From NCBI RefSeq assembly GCF_016894445.1, contig NZ_CP056775.1, positions 1,242,001 through 1,306,000 on the forward strand: a stretch of DNA of 64,000 nt. The letters are read 5' to 3'. Positions 53,373 to 62,304 of this stretch are shown here, piece after piece. The notes beneath the pieces are model-generated. The model was not told the DNA's origin and did no database searches. It was given only the letters and a program-made list of their open reading frames with translations. The stretch is from Dyadobacter sandarakinus (lineage in GTDB: Bacteria; Bacteroidota; Bacteroidia; Cytophagales; Spirosomataceae). Position 1 is the first letter of the stretch; each line of letters starts with the position of its first letter. The position numbers were made by a program, and so were the translations under genes.

Positions 53373-56300
53373 TTACTTGTTTACCGGCACATAGTAGAGG
53401 CTTTCTTCATCCTCAGGATCGAGTGATACACTTTGGGTGCTCGTTTTTCCCTGACCCCATGCAAATACAAGCGGCAGAATAAAGAGCGCCGCAAATGTAG
53501 AGGCAATCAGCCCGCCGATTACCGCCCGCCCGAGTGGCGACGACTGGTCGCCGGCTTCACCCAGTCCGCTGGCCATAGGTACCATACCCACCACCATCGC
53601 AACGGCCGTCATCACGATCGGGCGCAGGCGTAGTCCGGCAGATTCCTGGGCTGCACCAATAGCATTTCCGCTGTGCTTGCGCAGCTGCTCGGCATTTGTG
53701 ATCAACAATACGGCATTGGAGATGGATACCCCCACGGACATGATAATGCCCATGTAGGACTGTAAGTTCAATGTTGAGCCGGTGAGCATCAGCAAGGCAA
53801 GCGAGCCTACGATTACGGCGGGCACGGTCGCGAGTACGATGGCCGACACCCGGAAGGATTGAAAATTGGCAGCCAGCATCAGGAAAATGACGATGATGGC
53901 TACTACCAGTCCATTCTGCAGACTGTCCAGCGTATCCGTGAGCGTCTGGCTGAGGCCGACCAGTTCCACCGTCAGCCCGCGTGGCAGCTCACCCAGGGTT
54001 GCAAGTGCTTTTTCGACATCGCCTTTCGCACGGCCGAGGTCAATGTTATTCAGGTTGGCCGTTACAGACAAAACAGGTAGCGAACCCAGGTTATCATTTT
54101 CCCCGTAAGTAGTATCCGGCGTAATGGTAGCAATGTCGCGCAGCATGGGCCGGCTGCTGTTTTTCATCAATGGAATTTCGCCAATGTCATTGATGCTGTT
54201 CATCTTGCTCTCCGGAATCTGAACCTGTACGGAATAGCTGTACCCTGCTTTTTCGTCCACCCAGATGTTTTTGTCGGTATACCTGGAAGATGAGGTAGAC
54301 GCGATGAGGGATCGGGAAACATCACTCATATCCACCCCGAGCTGGGCTGCTCTTACCCGGTCGACTTCGATTTTTACGGCCGGGTACTTGTTGGACTGTC
54401 CAAGCTGCACATCACGGAGGTAGCTGATTTCCCGGAGTTTTGCGATTACTTTTTTGGCATATTCCTCATTCACTTTTTTGCTCCTACCTGAAAGCCGCAC
54501 CTCGATCGGGGTGGGAGAGCCCTGGCTGAGGATCTTATCGGTGAGTTCAATGGGTTCGAAAGAGAGGAATACATCCGGGCTGATCGCTTTCACGCGTGCC
54601 CTGATCTGCTCTTTGAGCTCATCCAGGTTGGTATGGAATTCTTCATGCAATGCTACCTGCAATACCGCTTCCTGCGGGCCGGCTACCCAGAGGAATATCG
54701 GGTTTACAGAAAATAATGAAGGGTGCTGACCGACATACGCCGAGGTGATCGCGACATTTTCAGGCCCCACAATATCTTTCACAACCTGTATGGCTTCCAG
54801 GGTTTTTATCTCTGTCTTTTCAATGCGGGTACCTTCGGGGGCACGCAGGCGCACCTGGAACTGTCCTCCGTTTACCTTAGGCAAAACGTCCTTCCCGATG
54901 CTGTCGAGCATGAGCGCAGCCGCCGCAATGGTGATAATCAGGTAAGCAATGGTAATCGGGATGCGATAAGGCATGATCCGCTCCATGAACCGCATGAAGC
55001 GCCGACGGATCCTGTCGAAACCTTTTACCTCAGCATCGCCATCGTGGCGGTGCAGCAAAGCTTCTTTCTGCTGATCTTTATCACGGCCCAGGCCCGACGC
55101 TGCAAATTCCTCTGCGTCGGTCATCTCGGTGCCATCCGCCTTTTTATGATGTTTTACCTTCATGATCCAGTTTGCCATCACAGGCACAAAGGTCTGCGCA
55201 AGGAAGTACGAAACGATCATACTGAACCCGATCGCCAGGGCCAGCGGCAGGAAAAGTGATCCCGGAATGCCGCCCATGGTAAAAGCAGGCGCAAATACAG
55301 CCAGGATACAGAAGAGGATGAGTAGCTTGGGAAATGCAATTTCCTGGCAGGCATCCCAAATCGCCAGTGCCTTCGGTTTACCCATGTCCAGGTGCTGGTG
55401 AATGTTTTCAATGGTTACAGTACTTTCGTCTACCAGTATCCCGATTGCGAGCGCCAGTCCGCTCAGGGTCATGATGTTGATGGTCTGCCCGAAAAGGCTC
55501 AGGAAAAGTACACCGGAAATGATCGAAGTAGGAATCGTCAGGATTACAATGAGCGCACCCCGCGGATCTCCCAGAAAAAGCAATACCATCAGCCCGGTCA
55601 GGATCGCACCGATCGCACCTTCGGACAGCAGGCTCTTCACAGAGTTCATCACGTAGGTCGACTGGTCAAATTCATAGCTTACCTTCACATCTTCGGGCAG
55701 GGTGCTCTGTATTTTAGGAATTGCAGCTTTCAGGTTTTGAACCACTTCCCAGGTAGACGCGTCCGCATTTTTTGCAATGCTCAGGTACACAGACCGTTTT
55801 CCATTCACAAGCCCATACCCCGACGTAATATCCGCCGCATCCTGCACCGTCGCCACGTCGCGCAGGTAAAGGTTTTGCACCGTGCCTTTAAACAGCGGAA
55901 TGTTTTCGAAATCCTTGACCGCATGCACGGTCGTATTGGTAGGGGTGATATAATTTTTGTCGCCAATTCTCACATTTCCCGAAGGTGCCGTCTGGTTGTT
56001 GAGGCGGAGTGCCTCTACCAGCTGGTCCGGGCTGATGTTATGGGAGCGCATCAGCTGAGGATCTGCCTTCACCACGATTGTTCGGATGTTTCCGCCAAAC
56101 GGCGGGGCCGACACTAGCCCGGGAATGGATGTGAAGGTAGACCGCACGTACACATTCGCAAGGTCCATCAGCTCGTTGTTGCTCCTTTTCTCGCTGCTGA
56201 GTACCAGCTGGCCGACCGGCAGCGTAGACGCATCAAAGCGGATGATAAAGGGAGGGTTGGAGCCGGGCGGGAAGATCGCCTGCGCGCGGTTGGTAAAAGC

Positions 56301-56627
56301 ACTCAGCTCGGCCGATGCCTGTGCCATGTTGGTACCCGGATAAAAATTGACCTTCATCAGGGTCAATCCCTGAATGTTTTTGGTCTCAATGCTTTTGATA
56401 CCATTTACATACAGCAAAATATTGATGTACTGTTTGGCAAAGAAGGTTTCCATCTGGTCCGGCGTGTAACCTCCGAAGGGGTGGGCAATGTACATGACCG
56501 GCAGGTCAAGTTTAGGAAAAATGTCGACCTTGATATTTCGCACGGCATTGACCCCGAAGAAAAACAAACCTGCTACAATCACCATGATGGTAATGGGCTT
56601 GCGCAGGGCGAAACGTATTAAATCCAT
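53373..56627 (-). CDS. RND efflux pump, inner-membrane permease
   Basis: 1084 aa with 12 membrane helices and two large periplasmic domains, the AcrB/HAE1-type size. The TM4 region reads LAIGILVDESTVTIENI near 397-413, where the usual Asp-Asp pair of HAE1 pumps is D-E. It opens with IRFALRKPITIMVIVAG near 4. A polar central segment (about 500-545) is longer than usual. It exports small molecules, driven by protons. Between the adaptor and the TolC gene in the operon. Confidence 0.93.
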   Translation of the reverse strand: MDLIRFALRKPITIMVIVAGLFFFGVNAVRNIKVDIFPKLDLPVMYIAHPFGGYTPDQMETFFAKQYINILLYVNGIKSIETKNIQGLTLMKVNFYPGTNMAQASAELSAFTNRAQAIFPPGSNPPFIIRFDASTLPVGQLVLSSEKRSNNELMDLANVYVRSTFTSIPGLVSAPPFGGNIRTIVVKADPQLMRSHNISPDQLVEALRLNNQTAPSGNVRIGDKNYITPTNTTVHAVKDFENIPLFKGTVQNLYLRDVATVQDAADITSGYGLVNGKRSVYLSIAKNADASTWEVVQNLKAAIPKIQSTLPEDVKVSYEFDQSTYVMNSVKSLLSEGAIGAILTGLMVLLFLGDPRGALIVILTIPTSIISGVLFLSLFGQTINIMTLSGLALAIGILVDESTVTIENIHQHLDMGKPKALAIWDACQEIAFPKLLILFCILAVFAPAFTMGGIPGSLFLPLALAIGFSMIVSYFLAQTFVPVMANWIMKVKHHKKADGTEMTDAEEFAASGLGRDKDQQKEALLHRHDGDAEVKGFDRIRRRFMRFMERIMPYRIPITIAYLIITIAAAALMLDSIGKDVLPKVNGGQFQVRLRAPEGTRIEKTEIKTLEAIQVVKDIVGPENVAITSAYVGQHPSLFSVNPIFLWVAGPQEAVLQVALHEEFHTNLDELKEQIRARVKAISPDVFLSFEPIELTDKILSQGSPTPIEVRLSGRSKKVNEEYAKKVIAKLREISYLRDVQLGQSNKYPAVKIEVDRVRAAQLGVDMSDVSRSLIASTSSSRYTDKNIWVDEKAGYSYSVQVQIPESKMNSINDIGEIPLMKNSSRPMLRDIATITPDTTYGENDNLGSLPVLSVTANLNNIDLGRAKGDVEKALATLGELPRGLTVELVGLSQTLTDTLDSLQNGLVVAIIVIFLMLAANFQSFRVSAIVLATVPAVIVGSLALLMLTGSTLNLQSYMGIIMSVGVSISNAVLLITNAEQLRKHSGNAIGAAQESAGLRLRPIVMTAVAMVVGMVPMASGLGEAGDQSSPLGRAVIGGLIASTFAALFILPLVFAWGQGKTSTQSVSLDPEDEESLYYVPVNK

Positions 56628-56670
56628 AATTGCTCGATATTGTTCGGGAATGTTGCCGGTCCGGCCTGTC

Positions 56671-58059
56671 TTACTGTTTCAGGAAAATCCCGAAGTCACC
56701 GGAGGCCGCCGCTTTCTGCAGCAGGGCCTGCCAGAGATTACTGTTGGCTACGTCGCGGTTGGTTTCGGCCCTGGTTACCACGTACAATGCCTGGGTGACG
56801 TCTACAATGTTGCTCAATCCGTTTTTGTAAAGCACGCTTTTCTGATTGTAGGCATCGGTCGCGGACTGTACCTGCACAGGTGCTTCCCTGAAATTGGCCA
56901 CTGCATTGCGGATCTTGTTTTCGGACATGATCAGCTGGTTGCGGAGCTGCTGATCCATGAGGTTGTACTCCTCTTTCAATGCACCCGAGATAAAGTTTTG
57001 CGCTGTTGCCTGCTGGCGGGTGCGCAGCACATTCGTCATGTTCCAGGTAGCGCCTATACCAAGCAAGTAGTTATATCTCACGGGCTTGATACCTTCAAAG
57101 TAGCTTTGGGTATATGCATTCTGGTCGGATGCATAGCTGGAATGAAACCCGGCGCCACGTCCCTGAAACACGCCGAACAATGAAAATACGGGTAAGCCAA
57201 GCGTGCGGAAGTACCTGGCCTGCTGGTCGCTCACGGCAATGCGGGAGGCGAAATATTTCAGGACAGGATGGTTTTCATTTCGGACAGTCGTATCGGCTAT
57301 GCCCTCCGGCATTTTGGTGATAAAAACCGTATCCAGTACAAACTGCTGGTTGGTAATGCCAAGCAGCCGGGCCAGGTTGGCAGCCTGTTCCTGCTCAAAA
57401 TCGCGCGACTGGTTGATGCTGATCTTTGCATTGGATACCTCTGCATTGGCTAACGACGAATCCACGCCCGGGTTCAGCCCATTCTTCGCGCGGGTTACCA
57501 CCACCGTTCTCAATGCATCCGCACGTTGCAGGTTGTTTTCCCACGAGCGGGTCAGCCGCTGGGCTACCAGCAGGTTGAGGTAAGCCGCAGCAACCCTTAC
57601 TTCGTGCTGAAACAATTCCTGCTGCACATCATCCTCATCGCGAAGCACGGTTTTCTCGGCCACGCCGATGCGTTCACGTGCCCGGCCGAAAGCAAAAAAG
57701 TCCCAGTTGACGTTGGTGAGGTACAGCGAGCCGAAAGCGGCATTCCAGTTTTGCTTTGCCAGCGGAAGTCCCGAGGAAGCTACCGATAAGCCCATTCCGT
57801 AGAGCGGCCCGTTCTGACCATTTACCGTCCCATAATCCTGCTGGGCCGAAAGGTTCACGTTGGGCAGGTACTCTTTCCGGCTTTGCAGCACCGTAGCCTT
57901 CGAGGCGCTGAGATAGTTGTTTTTGGCTTTAATGGAAGGATAGTTGGTCAGGGCTGTCTCGACGGCCTGACGGAGGGTCAGTACCTGGCCTTTCGCCCGC
58001 GGTCTCCCGATGGAGAAGGTCAGTACCAGGATGAGGAAAGTCAGAAAACTTCTCGGCAT
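56671..58059 (-). CDS. TolC family outer-membrane efflux protein
   Basis: 462 aa from the ATG at 58059, where a signal peptide starts (MPRSFLTFLILVLTFS, cut near residue 24); the ATG at 58131 adds unconserved residues. Two outer-membrane efflux protein repeats with long helical hairpins are seen, for example YPSIKAKNNYLSASKATVLQSRK near 42 and the matching SATDAYNQKSVLYKNGLSNIVDV near 410. It makes the exit duct of the RND pump encoded 43 bp downstream, so all three efflux parts are in one operon. Confidence 0.9.
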   Translation of the reverse strand: MPRSFLTFLILVLTFSIGRPRAKGQVLTLRQAVETALTNYPSIKAKNNYLSASKATVLQSRKEYLPNVNLSAQQDYGTVNGQNGPLYGMGLSVASSGLPLAKQNWNAAFGSLYLTNVNWDFFAFGRARERIGVAEKTVLRDEDDVQQELFQHEVRVAAAYLNLLVAQRLTRSWENNLQRADALRTVVVTRAKNGLNPGVDSSLANAEVSNAKISINQSRDFEQEQAANLARLLGITNQQFVLDTVFITKMPEGIADTTVRNENHPVLKYFASRIAVSDQQARYFRTLGLPVFSLFGVFQGRGAGFHSSYASDQNAYTQSYFEGIKPVRYNYLLGIGATWNMTNVLRTRQQATAQNFISGALKEEYNLMDQQLRNQLIMSENKIRNAVANFREAPVQVQSATDAYNQKSVLYKNGLSNIVDVTQALYVVTRAETNRDVANSNLWQALLQKAAASGDFGIFLKQ

Positions 58060-58197
58060 ATAGGAGATGATTAATAGCAACAGACGACCGCCCGGCAGGT
58101 TACGGGGGCAGCAGGCTGATTGGCTATGCAAATGTAATTATGTCACCACGGGTTCTATTTACTTCTTTCAAATAAAATGTTATAAAAATCAAACAGC

Positions 58198-59109
58198 TCA
58201 GCGTTCAAGCACCCGGTAAGACTTCGGCGTGATGCCCGTCTGCTTTTTGAAAAGATTGTTGAAGTAGGCGGGATACTCGAAACCCAGGCAAAAAGCAATT
58301 TCGGCCACACTCCAGTTGGAATGCCGCAGCATGACCTTAGATTGTTCCATGATACGCCCTATAATATGCTCCGTTGTCGTTTTACCTGTAATCTCTTTTA
58401 ATGCGCGGTTGAGGTGGTTCACGTGTACACCCAGCTTGATGGCGTAATCCTTGGCTGTTTTTAATTTAAGCTTGTGCTCGGGCGATTCGATAGGAAATTG
58501 CCTTTCAAGCAGATCCTGAAAAAGGGAGGACAACCGGGCGGAGCCGTTGCTATACGGATCACTGGTATCGGAAGGTTGCATTTTCATAGCTTCATGCGAG
58601 ATGACATTTACATAATTACGCATGAGATCGTATTTGTGGATATAGCTGGATTCGATCTCAGCATGCATTTTCCTGAACACAATCAGCAGGTATTCTTCCT
58701 GTTCCTTGCTTAAAAAATAGACGGGAATGCAATCATTCCGCAGGATGGGGCAATCTGTCACTGTTTTGGAACGGGTCATTGTACTAAGAAAATGATCCGT
58801 AAACAAGCACAGGTAACCTTCCTGCTCCTGCGACACGGCCTGCCATGTAAAGGGTACATTCCGGTTAAAGAATACCAGTGCATTGCGGTCGATCTCTACT
58901 TCATGACTCCCATAAGAAAGCCTTCCCTTACCCAGTATAAGCGATATCTGGTAAAAGTCGCGGCGGGCGTAGGAGGTATATTTCTGACAATACACCCGGG
59001 AGAACACATTGAAATGCCCCTCATCCCCACTTTCCCGACCGGGCCACCTGGATGCCTTGGCGGCCGGGTGCGTCTGGTAAAAATGTTCTACGGTCTCGCT
59101 CGGTATCAT
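58198..59109 (-). CDS. AraC family regulator upstream of the RND operon
   Basis: 303 aa with a C-terminal AraC-type domain. The two helix-turn-helix units lie near 215-240 (YAIKLGVHVNHLNRALKEITG) and 265-292 (SVAEIAFCLGFEYPAYFNNLFKKQTG). The N-terminal cupin-like sensing domain covers about 20-150. It is 138 bp upstream of the TolC gene on the same strand and probably regulates the efflux operon, an inference from position. Confidence 0.9.
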   Translation of the reverse strand: MIPSETVEHFYQTHPAAKASRWPGRESGDEGHFNVFSRVYCQKYTSYARRDFYQISLILGKGRLSYGSHEVEIDRNALVFFNRNVPFTWQAVSQEQEGYLCLFTDHFLSTMTRSKTVTDCPILRNDCIPVYFLSKEQEEYLLIVFRKMHAEIESSYIHKYDLMRNYVNVISHEAMKMQPSDTSDPYSNGSARLSSLFQDLLERQFPIESPEHKLKLKTAKDYAIKLGVHVNHLNRALKEITGKTTTEHIIGRIMEQSKVMLRHSNWSVAEIAFCLGFEYPAYFNNLFKKQTGITPKSYRVLER

Positions 59110-59265
59110 ATATTGAAATTATGAGATTCAAATATCGGCTACAAACCGGAGCCGTTAAAAAGATGTTAAATAGGGTTGAATCGAATTAAATGACCAATTT
59201 TCCGGCTTAAAGCAGGCTTCCTGCTGCGGAGGTTAGCGCCGTACTTAGGAATGCTGCATGATGAT

Positions 59266-59646
59266 TTAAAGCACACCACTGACGAGTTCGCGGGCATCGC
59301 TGACCTGGTAGCGGCCGGCTGCTTTGTAATTATCCGGCGAAAGCATCGGATTAATGTGCATTTTACGTCGGCTCTCATGGGTGAACACAACGAGTGAAGC
59401 CGGGCGCGCGGCATAACGGGGCGTAGTGCTGCAGGTACCAGCCGGGTACTTGCCGGAGCGCGCTATCCTGGCCGGGCCGTACACCGGAATGACGAGCCCG
59501 CCGGCATGCAGCCGGGCACCAGCGAAAGTGTTATTGGATTGCTTGTAGTTGTGGGCAGACGTGCGTGCATTGTTACGCGTTGTCGCCTCCACCCGACCCG
59601 GCGACAGCGCGAGTAAGGTAGAAAACAGGAGTGATGTGAAGAACAT
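59266..59646 (-). CDS. Small secreted protein, NYK-motif family, member 1
   Basis: 126 aa with a signal peptide (about 1-21). The mature part shares a motif layout with the protein encoded at 60013-60411: HNYKQSNN near 32, an Ala-Arg-rich stretch, a VPVYG-like VIPVYGPARIARSG near 52, TPRYAARPASLVVF near 74, and MHINPMLSPDNYK near 96. It is probably a periplasmic or surface protein; no function is known. It sits between the AraC regulator and its paralogue, with a long non-coding gap. Confidence 0.7.
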   Translation of the reverse strand: MFFTSLLFSTLLALSPGRVEATTRNNARTSAHNYKQSNNTFAGARLHAGGLVIPVYGPARIARSGKYPAGTCSTTPRYAARPASLVVFTHESRRKMHINPMLSPDNYKAAGRYQVSDARELVSGVL

Positions 59647-60012
59647 TGTGGTAGGTTATCCGGTACTGAACTTATTCATTGTCAAACAAAAATAAGTTTC
59701 ATGCCAGTTACTTTTCATATGTTAATCAAACATTAACCTATAAAAATCAAATATCGAAGAAATTGGCCTTGAAAGGATTGGCACTCTGAAATGAAACAAT
59801 TAACTTTTTTCACGACGGGCAGGATGCAACTACTTCTAACACCCAGATGCTCTCAGCAAACCGTAAAAACCTCAATATGAACTTTTTAATAAATCTTAGG
59901 ATCTACCTGGGAAAGAAGAAGCCGGCCCGCAAGCACTCAGATCGTTTTCTGATGTCCTCACAAGCCGGCTTTCATTTGTTGCCGGTATTTACAATAATCA
60001 AACGTTATCAGA
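59647..60012. other. Gap between the two small secreted protein genes
   Basis: 366 bp. It holds an 8-bp inverted repeat (AAGCCGGC about 59921-59928 and GCCGGCTT near 59968-59975) with a long loop that could act as a terminator for the gene at 60013. No gene supported. Confidence 0.45.
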
Positions 60013-60411
60013 CTAATCTACCGTCGGGTATGTCTCTGAGCTCTGATCGGCTATTGCTTCCGGCTGCTTCACCCGCTTGCTGAACGGTGTCTTGTAATTG
60101 GCAGGCGACGAGAGTGGGTCAAGCTGCATTTTTTCAACCGGACGTTCCCGAACAATCACCAATGCAGCAGGTCTTGGCGCATACTTTGGGGTGATCAGGT
60201 CGCCGGAGTTGCGCGCCTTCGAGAATCTGTTTACCGTGTTGTAGCTCGGTACTTTCACGGTACCCGCCTCACCGGCAAGTGCCCTGGCTTTTGCGGCTTT
60301 ATTAGGATGTTTATAATTGTGGATGGATACTCCCGGATCCACAATAGACTGTGCTTTCAGTTCGGCAAAGGCGAGACTGAAAACGGCCAGCATAATGGTG
60401 ATCTTTTTCAT
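60013..60411 (-). CDS. Small secreted protein, NYK-motif family, member 2
   Basis: 132 aa with a signal peptide (about 1-20, ending LKAQ). It is a paralogue of the 59266-59646 product: IHNYKHPNKAAKARALAG near 31, KVPSYNTVNRFSKARNSGD near 53, TPKYAPRPAALVIV near 74, and KMQLDPLSSPANYK near 94. The shared pattern is HNYK, a Tyr/Pro-rich middle, xPRPAxLV and the SPxNYK block near the C-terminus. Probably periplasmic or at the surface. Family not recognised by name. Confidence 0.7.
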   Translation of the reverse strand: MKKITIMLAVFSLAFAELKAQSIVDPGVSIHNYKHPNKAAKARALAGEAGTVKVPSYNTVNRFSKARNSGDLITPKYAPRPAALVIVRERPVEKMQLDPLSSPANYKTPFSKRVKQPEAIADQSSETYPTVD

Positions 60412-60712
60412 CTCAACAGCTATTTAAATGAATAAAACAGTTTGTCTTGGATGAAAATAGACACTTTTACGCAGAGAACCATTTTCTGGTAAGAATGGCA
60501 AAAAGTGTAAATGCTGGCTGGGAAGTGCTGGTTTTAATCTGGTTTCTGAGACAAAATGAAGGATTAGAAAAATTTGAGTTTACGATAATCACTGTTTTCG
60601 TAAAAATTTTTAAAAAGTACTGGAAATCGGTTTCATTTCTCAACGCAACAAAAAGTTTGAAAAAACTCCAGTTCTAATCAGATCTTAATAAATACCGTTT
60701 GATTTGAGGATT
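60412..60712. other. Intergenic region, no gene seen
   Basis: 301 bp, AT-rich. A plus-strand open frame (60447-60677) is basic and low in complexity, so I do not support it. No hairpin with a T-run is clear. The promoter of the gene at 60411 should lie at the left end. Confidence 0.45.
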
Positions 60713-61597
60713 TCAGTCAATCAATGCACGCACGGATGTGAGGACGCCCTGGCAGATGCGTTCCACCGGCAGGTCATTACTGTCTTCGCCAAAAGGATCT
60801 TCAATCTCTTCTGCAATAACTTCAAGGCTTGCCAGGATGTAGAATACAAACATGACGAACGGAATTACCAGAAAATGCAGGCTGAAAACATAGCCGATCG
60901 GCAACGTGAGGCAGTATACAAAAATGAATTTCTTGATGAAGGAGCTGTATGAAAGCGGGATGGGTGTATTCCTGATCCGCTCGCATGCCCCGCAGATGTT
61001 CATCAATGCTTCAAGTTCATGATTCAGCACAATGACATGCTCGGGCAGGAGGACGCCGGTACGCTGCAATGTCACTACTTTGGAAAAAATGGCTGAGGCA
61101 ATCTGAGCCGGAACGTGCCCGCCAGGATCAATCATGGACTGCCCAAAGCTGGTACTATCGTCAAACTCTTCACTGAGGTAACGGTTGCGCAAGTGATTTT
61201 TCATCGCAAACGCAAAGTTCGGGATCATCTTTCTGAAAAACTCGCGGTCAGCCCGGCTGGTGTCTTTATCCAAAAGTCCATTAATCTTAAGTGCGAGGTT
61301 CCGGCTAACGTTCATCATCGAACCCCATTGCTTGCGACCTTCCCACCAGCGGTCGTAGGCGGTATTGGTGCGGAATACCAGCAGGAGGGATATCACAAAG
61401 CCGAGCAGGGAGTGTACCAGTGAGACATTTTTCAGATCGGTGTTTTCACCGCCTTTCCAGACCTTCAATATCAGGTACGCGACAGCACCGGAGTAAATGG
61501 CAATCGTAACAATGAGTGGCGCAAGCTTGCGGACGGTATCCGCTTTTTGAAAGTAAAAGATGTACTTGAACCACTCCTTCGGATTATAGTCAATCAT
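60713..61597 (-). CDS. Bestrophin family (UPF0187) anion channel
   Basis: 294 aa of the bacterial bestrophin family. Membrane helices lie near 22-42 and 50-68 and again about 205-245. Typical blocks are VSLVHSLLGFVISLLLVFRTNTAYDRWWEGRKQWG near 40-75 (positions only; FRTNTAYDRWWEGRKQWG is the family core) and the late PFGEDSNDLPVE near 272. It forms a pentameric anion or cation channel in the inner membrane. Its start overlaps the exonuclease stop by 4 bp (ATGA). Confidence 0.9.
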   Translation of the reverse strand: MIDYNPKEWFKYIFYFQKADTVRKLAPLIVTIAIYSGAVAYLILKVWKGGENTDLKNVSLVHSLLGFVISLLLVFRTNTAYDRWWEGRKQWGSMMNVSRNLALKINGLLDKDTSRADREFFRKMIPNFAFAMKNHLRNRYLSEEFDDSTSFGQSMIDPGGHVPAQIASAIFSKVVTLQRTGVLLPEHVIVLNHELEALMNICGACERIRNTPIPLSYSSFIKKFIFVYCLTLPIGYVFSLHFLVIPFVMFVFYILASLEVIAEEIEDPFGEDSNDLPVERICQGVLTSVRALID

Positions 61598-62181
61598 GCT
61601 AGTTTAACATTGTCAATTATCTTGTAAAACTCTTTAAAGCACTGTGCTGTGAGCTGTGCATCTTCGAGCGCATTGTGCGTACCCGTACTCCGTTCCAACC
61701 CGAAGTAGGAAGCCACGGCAGACAAGCTGAGTTGTTTGGGAACCGCCTTCCCATTACTACGAAGGATTTCAAAGCACAGGTAGGATATAGTATGCAGGTC
61801 GAGCATTTTGTTTGAGAAAGTCCAATCCACCTTTTCGCTCCGATAGGCAAACCGCAGAAAGTTAATATCGTAAACTACGCTCTGTCCACATATAATTACA
61901 TCCGTAAACTTGCTTTTATTGTAGTTTAATTTTGTAATCCATTGTTCAAACATCGGTATCACTTCATAAATCATGGGTGCATCATCCAGCTCGTCGAGGG
62001 ATAAACCGTGAATTTCTTCCGACCTGGACGAAAAGGCTTCTTCATTTTCAGGGTAAACGTTCTGCAGGAACGTACCTTTTGACTCCCACTGATCATCAAA
62101 GAATTCAGCACCGATCTGGATAATCTCGTTCCAGCCGGGCTCAGGACCGGTCATTTCAATATCAAGGACTAAGAATGGCAT
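61594..62181 (-). CDS. 3'-5' exonuclease, DEDDh type
   Basis: 195-aa exonuclease of the DnaQ-like superfamily. Exo I is LVLDIEMTG at 4-12 (D7, E9), Exo II YDINFLRF near 109 (D), and Exo III HNALEDAQ near 168 (H and D). It is like oligoribonuclease/PolIII epsilon-type enzymes, with no other domain. The stop overlaps the start of the bestrophin gene by 4 bp, so they are translated together. Confidence 0.88.
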   Translation of the reverse strand: MPFLVLDIEMTGPEPGWNEIIQIGAEFFDDQWESKGTFLQNVYPENEEAFSSRSEEIHGLSLDELDDAPMIYEVIPMFEQWITKLNYNKSKFTDVIICGQSVVYDINFLRFAYRSEKVDWTFSNKMLDLHTISYLCFEILRSNGKAVPKQLSLSAVASYFGLERSTGTHNALEDAQLTAQCFKEFYKIIDNVKLA

Positions 62182-62304
62182 ACAATTGTTAAGATCTGGG
62201 TGAGCGCAGGCATGAGGTGCAACTCTGCGTGGATTTTTGTGTTAAAATCTATGTAAACATCCCATTTTTGCGGTTCATTCCCAATAACACCTATTTGAAT
62301 TCAT

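Noticed and set aside
59847-60083. Plus-strand frame of 78 codons between the small secreted protein genes
   Set aside because: Overlaps the 3' end of a supported minus-strand gene and has no family or signal peptide.
60447-60677. Plus-strand frame of 76 codons
   Set aside because: Lys/Phe-rich, low complexity, in an AT-rich gap; no signal or family.
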